From positions 1 through 64,000 of the forward strand of contig NW_026516282.1 of the NCBI RefSeq assembly GCF_025602895.1: a DNA stretch of 64,000 bases, read 5' to 3'. Origin of the DNA: Polychytrium aggregatum. Lineage: Eukaryota > Chytridiomycota > Chytridiomycetes > Polychytriales. The position numbers and the translations under genes are program-made. Under the pieces are notes generated by a model. The model saw only the letters and a program-made list of their open reading frames with translations, was not told where the DNA came from and ran no database searches. Shown in pieces: positions 44,201 through 57,010 of this stretch (position 1 is its first letter; every line of letters begins with the position of its first letter).

Positions 44201-47200
44201 TTGAGAAGGTCACGCACGACCTGAGCCAGACACGAGAGGCCCTGGCCATCAGTAAGATCAAGGAGGAGACACTTTCGCTCCGCACCAAGGAAGCAGCCGA
44301 GCGCCTCGAGTCGGCCGAGGAGAAGCTCAGGATGTATGAAAAGAAGCTCAGCCTCTCGAGCGACCCTGCCTCGGCCCTGCACGAGGTCAAGACCTTGGAG
44401 ACCGAAGTCGTCCGGCTTCGCGGCGAGGTCGCCGGGCTCAAGGAAGAGCTCAACTTGGAGCGCGAGCGAGTCGAGACATATCGCGCTGTTGCCCAGGCCA
44501 ACGAGCAGGAACTGGCGGGTCTCAACTCGTCATACGAGGCGTATCGGGCAGAGATGGACCAGCAGCTCTCCGATGCCAAGGTGTGTTCCGTGGCTTGTGC
44601 ATGATACCGGGTGTCTCGTGCTTTCTCAGTGCGCTCCGGCGCTGTGCTCTCTGTTCTCGGTCTTGTTTCGCATCAAAGCCAAGGGCGACGAAAGTCGGCG
44701 CGCATGGCCATCCCATTCGTCCACCCATTGACCCAGCTCCTCATATTGCTCCGGCCAGACCCGCATCGCCGAACTCGAAGCCAAGCGCAGCGAACTGGAA
44801 GAAGGTCTCTCGCGCGCCACTGCCGAAGTCTTGCAGGCTCAAGAAAAGCTGGATACCGAGGCTGCAGCCTGGGGCAGCGAGCGGGTTGCCCTGCAGGAGC
44901 TCATCGACTGCCTCAAGAAGAGCGAAGAGGAGGTAATTGGTAGCCACCACGGCCATGCACTGTCAGAGCATCCTTCGACTCTGCCGAACCAGGCACGAGC
45001 CATAACCCAGCAGTTGGAGCCATCACGTCTGACATCTGTCCTTGACGAATGCACCGTGCCTCCAGAGCATGCGTCAGATTGCAGCCCTACAGGAGGATGT
45101 CAGACGCCAAGCCCGTGTCGCTGACGAGACCCAGAGCAATTATGAACGCGAAGTCATGAACAATGCTAACAACATCCAGGCCCTCGGCAAGGTCAAGGAG
45201 GCCATGGCCGAGCTGCGAGATGAGCTGCTCACCTCCAAGGTTTGTCGGAGAACGAGCGATTTGCCAAGCAGGACGCCTAAAGCAGAATTGTGCATGTGCC
45301 TGCACGACCGAGACCAGCCGCGCAGAACACGTTATTATGGCGGCATGCTGGGCTGCTGCTGAGCTGTTGCTGATGCCCGACTGTGCCGTTGCCTCCCGAA
45401 CACCGATTCCAGAACCGCGCTACTGCTGCCGAGAGCAACCTCAAATCGTCCGAGCTGTCGTGGCAGAGTCTGCGCGAGGGCTTGCACAAGGAGATCGAAG
45501 AGCTTGGAAAGCGCTGCGAGGACCTCACCCAACAGAACGAGAACTTGCATGATCGCCTTCAGGAAATCATGCGCCCGGTGCTACAGATCCGCGCCGTGAA
45601 CGACAGCCAGGCCAATGCCGAAGCACATGGCAGCGACGCAGCACTGGGTGAGCCCAGCGGAAAGGAGATGGTCGGCATCGTCAACTATCTCAGAAACGAA
45701 AACAAGATCACCCAAGCGCAGTGCGAGCTCGTCAAGCAGGAATGCGCCAGACTGCAGCAGCAATCCGAGCATCTCCAGAAGGACCTCGACGAAACACGCG
45801 CTCTGCTCTACGAGGTGAGGGGCTGCCAGCAAGAAACTCGCTGAGTATGGCGAGCGCTTCTCCGTCTCTGTCTCCGCCCCCTGTGTGCCTGTCCTGACGC
45901 CTTCCCCTGGTTGTAGGAGCGCAACCGCGCGCAGAACGCCCTCGGCGATGAGAAGAAGCATGTCGAGCTGATGGAGAAGCTCAACCAAATCAACATCCTG
46001 CGCGAGTCCAACATCACCCTCCGCGATCAGAACGATACAAACTCGAAGCGCGCAAGTCATCTCGAGGCACAGCTGCGTGTGTCGCAGGCTGAGATCATCC
46101 CGCTTAAAGGTATGTGGCAGCTTTGCTAGGAGCGGAAAGGCGCTATATTCCGAGGGCCGTGCCGCAATGGCATCTATTACTCGCGAGTGCATACTAACGG
46201 GCTAAATGAGGATCTTGGCACCGACACTGATGCTACTCAATAAGCGGACCCACCGTTGACTGCCGTTGCCGCTGAGACTGACGATTTTCATACCACCCAC
46301 TCGCAGAATCGCTTGCCAACCTCAAGGCTGATCTCGAGACCAAGGCCGCTGAGATCAAGTCGCTCGATGAAGACAATAAGCGATGGAAGGCGCGCACCCA
46401 GCAGATTATGGCCAAATACGATGTAACGACCTTTCCAATTGCACCGCTTCTTGTTCATTGCTGAATGCTCTGGCCAGGCACCTCCTACCACGCCCACATC
46501 GCTCCCGCCGTGTGCTGACGCAGATTTGCCGCACCACACAGCGCATCGATCCGGTGGAGCATCGTCAGCTCCAGGAAGAGGCCGTTGCCCTGCGCGCACA
46601 AGTATCATCTCTGCAGGAACAGGTCGGCGCCCTGACGGCAGACAAGGACAAGATTGCAGCCGATCTGGACGAGGCCAAGAAGCAGTGGGACAACAGGGTA
46701 CGCCAACGATCGATGAATGTGGGACCGGTCGCGACAGCCCGTGCCGCTTGATCAGCCACAGCAGCCGCTGATCTTGTGATATTTGCCTTGGCCCGCAGGA
46801 AAAGTTCCTGAAGAACGCCGCCGGCAAGCACCAGCGCGAGGCGCGCGAAGCCCTTAAGCGCTGTCAAGAGACCGAGGAGTCTCTCAAGGCCATCCAAGCC
46901 GAGCTGACCAAAGTCAAAGAGACACCCAGCGTTGCCCCCGAGGAGAAGGAGCGACTCGAGGCTCAGCTCAAGGAGAAAGACGCCGAGCTCGACCAGCAAC
47001 GAGAGAAGGTAAGCGTCCCTTTGGCCCACTCTCATGCCATGCGATATGTGGGGATGCTGCTTCTGTGTCGCCTTGGCTCGTCCTGACTCTCCGGTCCATC
47101 GTCCAACCAGATCAAGAGCATCACCGCTCAAGCCAACCAGACGGCATCGGGCCTACGTAACCAGATGGCCATGTTCCGAACCCGGGCCGGACAGCTGGAG

Positions 47201-50006
47201 AACCAGCTCAAGGAGAAGGAGGCCGAGATTGCTGCAGCCAAAGCGGCGCCCGCAGCCGCCGCTGAAACCGCCGGCCAGCTTTCCTCCCAGGAGGTCGATG
47301 CCAAAGTCAAAGAATCCGTGGCAGCCGCTACCAAGGCGGCGGTCGACCAAGTCGAGCTGCGCTATAAGGCCAAGATCACTTTGCTCGAGAGCGTCAACAA
47401 CAAGCTCCGGGGAACCCAGGAAGGGCTTCAGGCCAAAGCAAAGCTTTACGAGCAGACCCTTACCTCGAACAACATCAGTATCCCTGAGCCTTCGCCAAGT
47501 TCGACCGGGACCGGGGCCGTGGCTCCCGCTCCTCCCCGGCCTGCAACTGCCCCGCCTGTGAATGCAGCACCCTCCACAGCCGTGCCCGCTGGTGCCGCTT
47601 CTATCGTCAGTCCGACCCACCCTCATCCCCAGGGCCACGCTCGCCCTGCGTCGGCTGCAGCCATCCAGCGAAGAGGACTGCCCGCCAAGCCCACACCTGT
47701 TAGTCCGGCCCGCGGTGTCGGCCAGCCACCATCGACAGCCCCAGCCGCTGCCGCTGGGTCTCCGGCCAGTGCATCTGAGGCCCAAGCACCACCCCAGCCT
47801 CGCCTCGCAAATCCATCCGTCCGCACTGTCCCTACTGGTGCAGTCGCCGCTCCTCTTGCGGGCCAGCCCAACGCAACGACTTCAGCGAAGCGATCTCACT
47901 CAGAGTTGCAGACACCGCCAGCACCAAACGTGGCCGAGGCCGCTGGCGCCTCAAGCGAACAGAACAAAGCAGCTACCATCGAGCCAGTCCCTGGACAAGA
48001 CGCGCCGACCCCGGCATCGAAGAAGCTGCGTCTGACGCCTGTACCATCCGCCACCGCGAGTGATGCTTCTGTTGCGCCTGCGGATACACCATCTCAGCAA
48101 GTGAGCACCGAAGGCCATCTCCCGGCAGATGAACAGCCTGGCGACCTCATGGAGGGTGTCGAAGGTATGTGTTTTGCTCAAGCAGACCGCCCGACCCAGC
48201 TGCACGAATCGATACGCTTGCTCACTGGCGACATCAATCGCAATCCAAACACAGTCACCAGCGGCGCTGCCACCGAAGCATCTGTGGCTGGGCCTGAGAG
48301 CATCCAAAGGTGAGTGCCGAGTGGATCGTCCCCGTCGGATGTCATGCAGCCAATGTCCATGACCGCACTGGCATAGCTCTCCGATGACCAGATCCACCAT
48401 TGGCGTGCACTATCGCTGACTAAAATCGCCGACGATCTTGGCCGTCTCTTATCATTCTGCAGAGAACCCATTGTTCCCAAAGAGGTCGGTGAAAGTGCGT
48501 CTGGAAAGCAACTCGCCGTCGTCGCGGTGCTCGTCTGTGCGTTGCTGATGTGTTGCTCGCTCCTGCCGGTTCTAGATTCCGCCAACGACACAAGTAGAAT
48601 CAGCAGCGGTAGCAAGGTTCGTTCATGTGCGAGTTGGAGCTTCCATGATGTGCTGTGTTGCCTTGTATCCGTGGAAATGGGTCGATCCGCCTCGCCCCTG
48701 CTCATTACCACGAGCTGAAACAGACCCCTGTCGCTCCACAACAGTGAGCCTCAGACCCCCGTCATCCCGGCGGAGGCTAGCAAGGTCTCGACTGCCACCT
48801 CACAGGAAAATGCGGCCGCATCTGCCTCCACGGTGCCGCCAAAGATCATCTTGAAGCGGCCATCCTTGCAACCCGCTTCCGAGGCGGCTCCTGCAGTCCC
48901 GGCCCCGGATGCATCAGCATCTCCTGCGTCGAGCGGAGCTATTGTTCCATCAACAAGCGACGCTGTGGATTCGAAACCAGCTGCGACACAGCCTGAAATG
49001 CCAGTCCCAATCGCCCCTGTACCTTCGGTGCCTGGTAAGTGTCCGTCGGACTCGCCTTTGCTCTGCTTTGGGTCACGCTCAACAAAGGTTTCTAACCGTG
49101 TGTGCTCTGCAGCTCCACCAGCAGCCCAGAACTCTGCCCCCAATCCCTCTGACCGATGTAAGTACCGTGGTCCTGCCCAGCGGTTGTGACGACGCTTTTA
49201 TTGTGTCCGGGCTCATCATTGCTGACACCGTGTGTGCTTGTCCAGTGGTGAAGCTCGAGCTGCTGCGTCAGCGACTCGCTGCCGAGAAGGCTTCCAACGC
49301 CCAAAGATCGACCGAGACATCCTCTGCCGGCACCAACGCCAACTCGGAGCCAGGTGAGTCCGGCGAGACACTCACAGACCTGCCACATGCTCTTGCTAAT
49401 GTGCGTTCTGTGCCCATCCAGCGCCGCCAAGCGCCACTCCAGCATCAACTCCTGCTGCCCCTGCACCCGCTGCGTCAGCTACCGATGCCCCGGCAGCGGC
49501 ATCCCCGGTTCGCAGACCCAAGCCGATCGTTTGGACACAGAACACCAAGGCTCCCGAAATTGGTGGGTGGCATCGATTTGATTCACTTTTCAGGACTCTA
49601 CCTGTGTCTTTCACAACCGAATGGGTCTGCAAATGCATGTGTGCACAGTCGCAGTTATTCATGCTCTGAACTACTGTGTCTTATAGCCACGGCTGCAGCC
49701 CCAGGGACTGCCCCAGTCCAAGCCACGGCCCCAACGGCCCCAGCAGCTACTCCCCAAACCACCACCCAGGCTCCCCGAGGAGGCCTGTCGATCCGCGGCC
49801 AGCAAGCCAACCGAGCCCGCGGTGGCGCCAACATCGTCAATCGTGCCCTCTCTGCCGAAGGCCAGCAAGTACGTGCGGGTCAGCCCGCTCAGCGTGGCGG
49901 CCCCGGCGGCCGGGGTCGAGGACGAGGCGGCATGCGAGGCGGTGCTGCCGGTGGAGCAGGCGGCCACCAGCAACCTGCGGCACGAACCGATGGCTCGAGC
50001 AACTAA
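38285..50006 (+). CDS. TPR/Mlp1-type nuclear basket protein with acidic N-terminal extension
   Basis: At least 26 exons, over 2600 residues. In-phase exons: 38285-39902, 40121-40225, 40338-40505, 40685-41046, 41237-41551, 41711-41782, 41938-42042, 42147-42321, 42543-42721, 42815-43328, 43502-43877, 44106-44580, 44759-44932, 45066-45239, 45413-45814, 45917-46109, 46307-46422, 46542-46697, 46799-47008, 47111-48164, then 48745-49034, 49113-49157, 49246-49353, 49422-49562, 49687-50006. The exon around 48461-48600 is unresolved. Residues 1-490 are acidic and disordered, with Asp/Glu runs. A very long coiled coil follows with TPR/Mlp landmarks: LSPTAAAASRLQKSGKTFTE, DKRWKAR-type NKRWKARTQQIMAKYD, and CEDLTQQNENLHDRL. 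The C-terminus is Ala/Pro-rich with an RGG stretch. TPR/Mlp proteins build the nuclear-pore basket and act in mRNA quality control and chromatin tethering. In animals the acidic tract is C-terminal, so its N-terminal position here is odd. Confidence 0.85.
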
Positions 50007-50160
50007 AGGCGGATGCCAGCCGCTCTCAAACCACCCGATTTGACCGGCTGCCCCGCTCGTGTCCACAAAATGAACTCCCGCCGAACCCAAAGCGCTCGAT
50101 CTTGTCCAATCGCCGATACGCGAGGAGCAAATGCAATACATGTTCAATCGATCGATCGAA
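50007..50160. other. Short convergent gap
   Basis: 154 bp between the TPR-like stop and the stop of the minus-strand membrane gene. Nothing else seen. Confidence 0.5.
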
Positions 50161-52953
50161 TCAACTGCTGAGCAGATTCTGGACGGTCCAGATCCAGTAC
50201 ACGCCTGGATCCGGTTGGATGCTGAAAACATAGTAGAATTCCGTGTCCCGCTTCTGGAGCCTGTGGCGATGTCCGTTGCCGACGGAGTGCTGAAGTGGCT
50301 GCTCGAGGATCTGCTGGTATGCAGCGACTGGACAAACCGAGTGGGTGGAGCATGGGGTTGCTCCCGATCCCGATGAAGTCGCCGTTGCCGTTGTCGCCGT
50401 TGTCACCGTTGTTGCTGAGCCCGTGCCTGAGCTCTGCTGGCTTGCATATTGGGCCAGTGTCGAGGCGCCTGTTTCCGTCTGTGAGGCCGATGCAGTGCTC
50501 GGTGTGAGAGGGGATGCTGAGGCGGTGCTCGACTGTGCACTTGAGACCGTCGTGGCTCTGTATGTGCCGTTTGCATACGGCAGCTGCATGGTGGTGTTGC
50601 TGGGAGGCACCTGCGACGGAACCTGGCCTGCCGGCAGGGCGGCGTGAGGCAGGATGACAGCCGCAACGGTCGATGTTGCCTGGGTGGCGGTCTGGTTCTG
50701 CACGGCAGTGTTCTGGCCGGCCATCTGGGGCGACTGCGGGATATAGACCGAGGAGACAACGATGCCGGTCGAGGTAGTGGCGGCCGTGGTCGGGGTGTTG
50801 ATGCACGGCAGGGCATTGCTCATGTTATTGGCGATGGTGAAGCCTGTGCGCTGCAGCGATATCGCAACCAGGATGAAGAAAACGGCCTTCTCGATGCTGA
50901 TGTAGCGGGCACACATGGCGGCGACCGAGATTGGCACTGGACTCGAGTCTGCCAGCGGTAGTAGATGAAGTGCCTCGGTGGTGTCGTGGTGCGGCTGTAC
51001 ATCAATGCGATGGGTTTTGTTCTCACGCAGGCCCGGGCGGGCTTGATCAGCCAGCTGCATCGCGGACACATCCTCTGCCGTCGAGACAACAGCCAGGGCT
51101 CGGCTGAGACGCTTGAGCCGCAACTTGAGGTACATCAGGCTCAAGATGTGAAAGATTGATCTGGCGAGGAGAATCACGCCGAAGCGCTCGCCCATTTCCT
51201 TGCCAAAGCTGGCGCCGTACCGCTCTTCCTCGATATGGAACAGGCAGTAGTTGAAGAAATCGACAACCAGCTCGGTCTGCAGGACCCCAAGAAAGATTGC
51301 TGTGATGTAGTACGTGGACGAGATGGAGAAGCAGACGAGGATGTCGGCAAGCAGCGACTGGCCAGCCTGGAGGATGCGAGTCTGGATGCCCTTGAGCTTG
51401 GAGTCGATGCTGGATGGCTCGACGGCGAGGAGAGTATTTTGCATATACCGTCCTCGGAACCAAAGTAGCGCACGGGTGCCGATGTCCGTGTCGGAAACGA
51501 TGATACAAAGCCCTTGGAAGAGAAGCAGCAGGACAAAGGAGACCATGTTGCCGGTGGAGGCCCAAGGGTCGCTGAACTGATCAGATGCCCGAGTCAGTCT
51601 CGAGAAACGGTGACGGCGACGAGGCCGGCTTGGAAGACGATGGCTCTGGCGTCTCTATAAACGACCCCTCACCTGGAAGAAGATACACGAAAAGAACTGG
51701 AGCAAGCGTCAGTCCAAACTGGATGCGGCATAGCATATTTGAAAGGGCATGTCGCTGAGAGGCCGAGTGGGCTGAAAGAGCATGCCGCTGAAAGCCTACC
51801 TGCTGTGCGAATTGTACCGGAAACAGCAGCGCAGGCCCGCCGCTCTCGTCCAGAGATGCCCATTTGTATCTGGAGTTGGTTGCGACGACAGCATGGTACC
51901 CCAAAAACATACCAGCAGATCCCTGCACATTAGCACAAAACATTCGATCGCCGGCATTTGCCCCGATAACATCCTGGCCGAGGGGACACATCGAGATGGC
52001 CGAGTCCTACCCGTATGGGATGAGGCGACGGATGACTTGGAAGACAATGTGGAACACGACCGTCATGAGAAAGTAGTAGCCCGTCCCGTTGCTGCTGAAG
52101 GCAAACAGGACCGAGCCGCCCATCTGCGGCATCATGGCGACGACCCACAGATACATAACGAGGTATCCGGGAGCCCGGGCGATGGTGCGGCCGTGTTTCT
52201 TGGTCCCGTGCATATCCACTAAGGTTACTGCCGCGGCAAGCACAAGAAACCCCCAGATTGGCCCGCTCATGAGCGCCCAGTAGGCATACAAGTTGCCCGA
52301 GAGATCCAGCAGCTGGAAGCACAGCAGAAGACCAAACCAGGCTGTGATCCAGACGGCCATCAGAGCTTCCATGGCACGGCATCGAGTCGGCTTGGCGACG
52401 GGATGAAAGCGGCCAAGATAGAACGCGAGGGCGAGCGGGAAGCCGACAAATTCCCAGCACGAGCTCACAATCACCGAGACGAGCACCCCTGGCAGATAGA
52501 TTGAGTGCGAGAGCGTCCCGTAGACGGAGCCGACCTTGTTGGGGAGAGCCAGGCCGACCCGGATCAATGCCGCCAGCAGCGAGAACACAATGGCCATGCG
52601 GCGCTGGGTCGGCGGCGACGGAAACATGATCATGACGGCAAGGGCCTTCCACAGGAAGTTGAAGTACATGTTCATGAGATCTGGATGCACATCGGGCGGA
52701 GCCAGCGTGAGGGCCAGAGCACTGTCGGTGTGCCGATGCCCTGCGAAATCAGAAACGACGATTGTCGAGCCAAGCAGGCGCAAGAAACCATACCCCATGT
52801 GAGCGCCTCGAGGATGCTATTCCCAGCGAATAGCGTGTAGAAGATGGTGATATCGAGGTTGGGCCAGCCCACAGATACCAGCGTGATAAGGGCCACGGCG
52901 AGCAGGAGCTTTGAGCGGGGGCCGTAACGACCCATGGCGACCCCAAGTGCCAT
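50161..52953 (-). CDS. Multi-pass membrane protein with Ser/Thr-rich loop, function unknown
   Basis: I do not recognise this family. Exon 1 (52953-52794, MALGVAMGRYGPRSK plus one helix) joins in phase to exon 2 (52740 to about 52009), which has about seven hydrophobic helices (for example YLPGVLVSVIVSSCW, WALMSGPIWGFLVLAAAV). The long last exon (about 51593-50161) starts SDPWASTGNMVSFVLLLLFQ. It has two or three helices with FFNYCLFHIEEERYG between, and later a stretch of about 170 residues very rich in Ser, Thr and Ala, possibly O-glycosylated, before the end. Between 51991 and 51660 two more short exons seem present (GMFLGYHAVVATN; FGLTLAPVLFVYLLP), but I could not make all phases agree. 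It may therefore be one gene or two. Shared strand, composition and lack of a promoter-like gap favour one. Confidence 0.5.
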
Positions 52954-53471
52954 CGAGCGATGCGATCGATGTGCAGTCGCCGTTGCTCTTGATGGCGCCT
53001 GATGAACAACAACGAGTCGGCTGAAAGGCTTTCCAATCAGGCCCGGCGGGACCGATCGCCTGCGACGGCGTTTGAGAATATCGAACCGGGTCCGACACTG
53101 CGCATCGACGATGGTGCGAAAGTATGTGGGAATGTATGTGCGAATGAATGTGCGAATGGATGTGAGAATGGATGTGCGAATGGATGTGAGAATGTGAGAA
53201 TTAATGTGGGAATACCTGCATGCAAAGTTCATGGGCACTGCATGGTTGTCGCAGGGATCACAGCCAGCCCGAGACAGCAGCCCATGTCCATTTCCCAACA
53301 CCCCTGGCCCGTCCGAATGGCCATGTGCGTCCCGCACTCATGGTCCCATGGGCAGCCAAAGGGATTGCTTGCTGGCCGAAAATCGCCCGCAATCCACCTC
53401 CCCGCCATCGCATCGCTCCCGTCCTCGATCATCTCAATCATCTCGATTATCTCGATCTAGGCACTACCAGG
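52954..53471. promoter_or_regulatory. Divergent promoter region with minisatellite
   Basis: 518 bp between the membrane gene (-) and the kinase gene (+). It contains a GAATGTGCGAATGGATGTGA-type tandem repeat at about 53113-53212. No coding exon was supported. Confidence 0.4.
53113..53212. repeat. Minisatellite of GTGCGAATGGAT-type units
   Basis: Roughly seven to nine degenerate units of TGTG(C/A)GAATG and GATGTGAGAATG. It lies in the divergent promoter region. Confidence 0.75.
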
Positions 53472-54347
53472 ATGAGCGACCGCCCTGCTGAACAGGAACC
53501 TCAAGCAACGAGACGCTCGCTGGAGCTCAACCAGAGACCCACCGGCCTGACTGGCATTGCAGCCCTGCCCCAGAGAGGCACCCTTGTCCCGGCCTCGCCC
53601 ATGACGCCCATGGCATCCACCCCGCCGCTGATCCCGACGATCCTGGGCCTGACGCCGCAGGGCCTCCCGCTGGATATGCCGGCGCTCTCGTCCAGCTTTT
53701 GGACACCAAGACTTGAGCCCGACGAGGCTGCCGAGGCCGGCAGAGACCCGATGCTCATCTTTGTCCTTGGCGGGCCAGGCTGCGGCAAGGGAACGGTCTG
53801 CAGCCGCTTGATCTTGGAGATGGGTCTGATTCACTTGAGCATGGCCGAGGTGCTCCTCCAGGCCGCCGACGCTCATCCTGAGAGCACCACGGCCGACGAG
53901 ATCCGCCAGTGCATGGCCCAGGGTGTGCTCGTCCGAGACGACATTGTCATCCGCCTGCTCCGCAACCGAATCTACTCGATGCCTGGAGAGACTTTCCTGA
54001 TCGACGGATTCCCGCGCAACATGAAGCAAGCCTTGATGTTTGAAGACCAGATCGCCGCCCCCGACCTCGTTCTCTGCCTGGACTGCCCAGAAGCCGTCCT
54101 GGCCGAGCGTCTCCAGGCGCAGATGCAAATGCAGACGCCAACGGAACCGGCTCACCCGAATGCCCGGGCTGTCATAAGCAAGCGGCTCAAGAGCTTCTAC
54201 CAAGATGGCGTGCCGGTCATCGAACGTTATCAGAGTCTGGGACTAGTTGTACGGGTCGATGGCCAGCAGAGCCGAGCCGAGGTCTTTGCCAAGGCCAAGG
54301 CTGCCGTTGAGGGACTTGTGCAGACCGCTTTCGACACAGAGGCATAG
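53472..54347 (+). CDS. Nucleoside monophosphate kinase (adenylate/UMP-CMP kinase family)
   Basis: Intronless, 291 residues. The first 90 residues are Pro/Ser/Thr-rich and disordered. The kinase core starts with MLIFVLGGPGCGKGT (P-loop about 100-108). It continues with LLQAADAHPESTTADEIRQCM (NMP-binding helices), FLIDGFPRNMKQALMFE (DGFPR about 178-182), VLCLDCPEAVLAERL and a C-terminal RYQSLGLVVRVDGQQSRAEVF. It transfers phosphate between ATP and a nucleoside monophosphate. The DGFPRN and LCLDCPE wording and the GCGKGT loop are closer to UMP/CMP kinases than to long adenylate kinases, but substrate cannot be fixed from sequence by eye. The start is the ATG at 53472; no other in-frame ATG gives a better fit. 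Confidence 0.88.
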   Translation: MSDRPAEQEPQATRRSLELNQRPTGLTGIAALPQRGTLVPASPMTPMASTPPLIPTILGLTPQGLPLDMPALSSSFWTPRLEPDEAAEAGRDPMLIFVLGGPGCGKGTVCSRLILEMGLIHLSMAEVLLQAADAHPESTTADEIRQCMAQGVLVRDDIVIRLLRNRIYSMPGETFLIDGFPRNMKQALMFEDQIAAPDLVLCLDCPEAVLAERLQAQMQMQTPTEPAHPNARAVISKRLKSFYQDGVPVIERYQSLGLVVRVDGQQSRAEVFAKAKAAVEGLVQTAFDTEA

Positions 54348-54494
54348 CAGCAGTCAGCAGTCAGCAGTTGTATTCAGAGAAGTATTGCGAGTCGAATCGC
54401 TGGCTGCACAGAGCATCCTTATGACTCCATTTTGTTGGCAGAGGCAAATCATCCATAACAAAACGGATACCAAACATCGCTGGCTGGAGTATCT

Positions 54495-56088
54495 CTATGG
54501 GTGGGAAGCTTTGATGCCGTGAGTGAGTGTCGGAGTGAGTGTCGATGTGACCATGGCTCCCGATCCAGCCGATGACTTCTTGGAGTATATGAAGCCCAGG
54601 AGTCCGGCGAGGGCCGTCAGCACCCCGATCAGCTGCAGCGAGTCGCCCGCAAACCGGGCATCCTGGTCGGAACGATGGACCAGGACAAGGGCCGTGAGAA
54701 CGATCAGGAGCGACTTGAGATGGCCAACCTGCCGATGGGCAAAAGAGGTTCAGCAGGATGGAGCGGGGCGTTACATCCACAAGCTACTGTGCTCTTCCGA
54801 GGCTGTTTCAATTCGATGGACCCGATGCGATGCTCTGACGAGGATGCAGTCCGTCTGAGCCATGGTCAAGCAGCGTTCGTGGTCCCGATACTCACCAGAT
54901 AGAAGGTCGGGGTGCTGCACAGATAGACCAGGCCAAAGTCCAGACTGTTGGCAAGGACAGTAAGGACACAACTGAGTCCAACGACCCAGACAGTCTCGCC
55001 CGGCCGTGCTGGGCAGGCAAGATCGTGGTGATGGTGGCTGTCGGTGCCGGTGGCCTCCTTGATGCGAATGTACTCATAGGTGTTGTGGGAATGAGTCGCG
55101 GCCCCGAGAAACGCACTCCACTCGGATAGAGCCAGGGCCGAGGGCATCTCAAAGACAAGGCTGCCAGCGAGACAGATAATGGCAACATATGGCGTCACCA
55201 ACTGGATGGTTTGGAAACCAAATCGACCGAGCCGGGCATGGATCGGCCGCGAGGGCGCCGTGTTGGTGAGGGCGGTGGCAACGGCCCCGAGTAGGCCCCA
55301 CACAATGCCGACCACGTTGCGCCAGTAGTCTCGAAAGGTGGCCAGACCCACGCCGGCGAGGATCAGGGCGATCGAGACGGCCGTTCCGTTACTGCGGCGA
55401 GTGCAGGTGTGGGCTTGCAGGAGCGCCGTCAGCGGAATGCTCAGGATCCTGCAGATGCGAGTGCGAATGTTGATGGGGGGAAGGATCAAGCCAGAGTCAG
55501 CAGCGCGCAGACAGAGGTATCGTGGACATCCGCTGGCGATGTCAGGAATCTCGATCGACAGCGTCCGTCCTGGAAGCATATTTTCCCAGACAGTCGTCGT
55601 TCCAGCCCAGCAACACCACGCAAGAATCGACGATGCCGGTGAGAATGCCAGCAGAGGCACCGCATCCTGTCTGACCTCAGTGCCTGAGATGTCCCAACGG
55701 TGTTGAAGGCCAGACTGCAGTTGGTCGACAGCGTTCCGACGGCAAAGGTCAGGGCCAGTCCAAGACCGCCGGTGATGTTGGGCAGCCGCAAACATCGCTT
55801 CACCGCCCTCCAAAGCGAGAAACGCGCAGTCGAGAGCGGGTTGTCCAGAAAGTAGTCGCGCAGGCCCCTGGAGGGTCCAAAGGGCTCAAAGTGATCAAAG
55901 TCAAAGGCGATCGTCGCGAGCGAGATGGTGGCCCAGCGCAGGGTATGCTGCAACGAGGTCAGTGCAAGTGGGAAGGGGAACTCATGCAGGACGCGTTTGT
56001 TGACGATGACCAGGGCCGCTGCCATCACCAGCGATACGGCCGCCCACAGCAGTATCAGCACGGGCGAAAGGTCGGGCTTGAGCGCCAT
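54495..56088 (-). CDS. TPT/SLC35-type nucleotide-sugar or sugar-phosphate transporter
   Basis: Three exons, 56088-55676, 55448-54896, 54728-54495, close in phase to 399 residues. About ten hydrophobic helices are visible. Family landmarks are LVIVNKRVLHEFPFPLALTS in the first helices, NCSLAFNTVGTSQALRILSI across the first junction, SIALILAGVGLATFRDYWRN (the GVG-A-T/V motif), and VGHLKSLLIVLTALVLVH at the start of the last exon. These are typical of the triose-phosphate transporter family in the drug/metabolite transporter superfamily, mainly Golgi antiporters of nucleotide sugars. The C-terminal tail carries a KK pair (YSKKSSAG). Substrate cannot be assigned. The first exon join uses a GTCAGA donor, chosen because it restores the conserved segment. 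Confidence 0.85.
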
Positions 56089-57010
56089 AGCCGGGAGGAT
56101 GCGGAGCTCTGGCAGGGATGAGGGATGGCCCGATGGCCGTGGATATTTGGCAGCAGCTGGCGATTCACAACAGCAACAGCAAGGGCTTAGTGATGCTGGG
56201 TGATTTGATGATGGCACAGGACACACTGGCGAGCTTCGACGACAGCCTGGGGCAACTATGGCACTGATTTGGACAGCAGAATGGCAGGCATCAGCAATGG
56301 GACGGGGAAGGGCAGCCGGCCGCGTTGCGACGACGGCATATCGATCGATGGCGTGATCATCCAACATACCATCTGGCCAGATGGACGACAGCGACAAGCA
56401 GAATGCACTTGCGGGGAAGCCATTTTGCTGCTGCCAGGGCATCCGCCGTCGTCACATGGACTCTTGGATTGGGTCGATCGATGCCAATCAACTGCGTCTG
56501 CCATCCATCGGCCGTCTTGGGGCAGTGCCAGGCAGCTGAGCCGGGCGGTGAGGCAGCCGGAGTGCACAAGTATATGCGGGCGAGAGGACGGCCGCTGTGG
56601 GACTCTCCCGCTCTCGAAGACAGCACCACCCGCAACGGAGGTAGGTTGGCCGAGGAGTCGACAGAGTGCTGCCGCCGCCAGGAAGGTGTGATGGATGAGT
56701 GGTGATGGATGCGTGATGGATAGTGGCAACCAACGGAAGTACTTGCAGACAGTCTGGGTTGGTGTCCGATGTGCGATTCTGCATATCCGCCGTTGCGTGC
56801 GCCGCAATGTTCACTGATTCTGCGCTGTATCGGCTCGGGTGGATCCGTCGGATGTCCCGACGCAATTATCAACGGCGATACTGTTTATGATGATAAAATG
56901 GCAATCCCTGCGACGATGGATGCCGGCAATGTTGGGACGATAAAACGGCGATATGCAACAATCAACATCGGCAATACCCGCACTGATGAACATCACCAGC
57001 AAAGCCCGCA
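56089..57010. promoter_or_regulatory. Divergent promoter region, transporter / ankyrin protein
   Basis: About 920 bp without a supported gene. The antisense frame continuing upstream of the transporter ATG has no membrane segment and is treated as non-coding. Confidence 0.4.

Noticed and set aside
53457-54203. A 248-residue minus-strand open frame over the kinase gene
   Set aside because: Antisense shadow of the intronless kinase, which has intact catalytic motifs.
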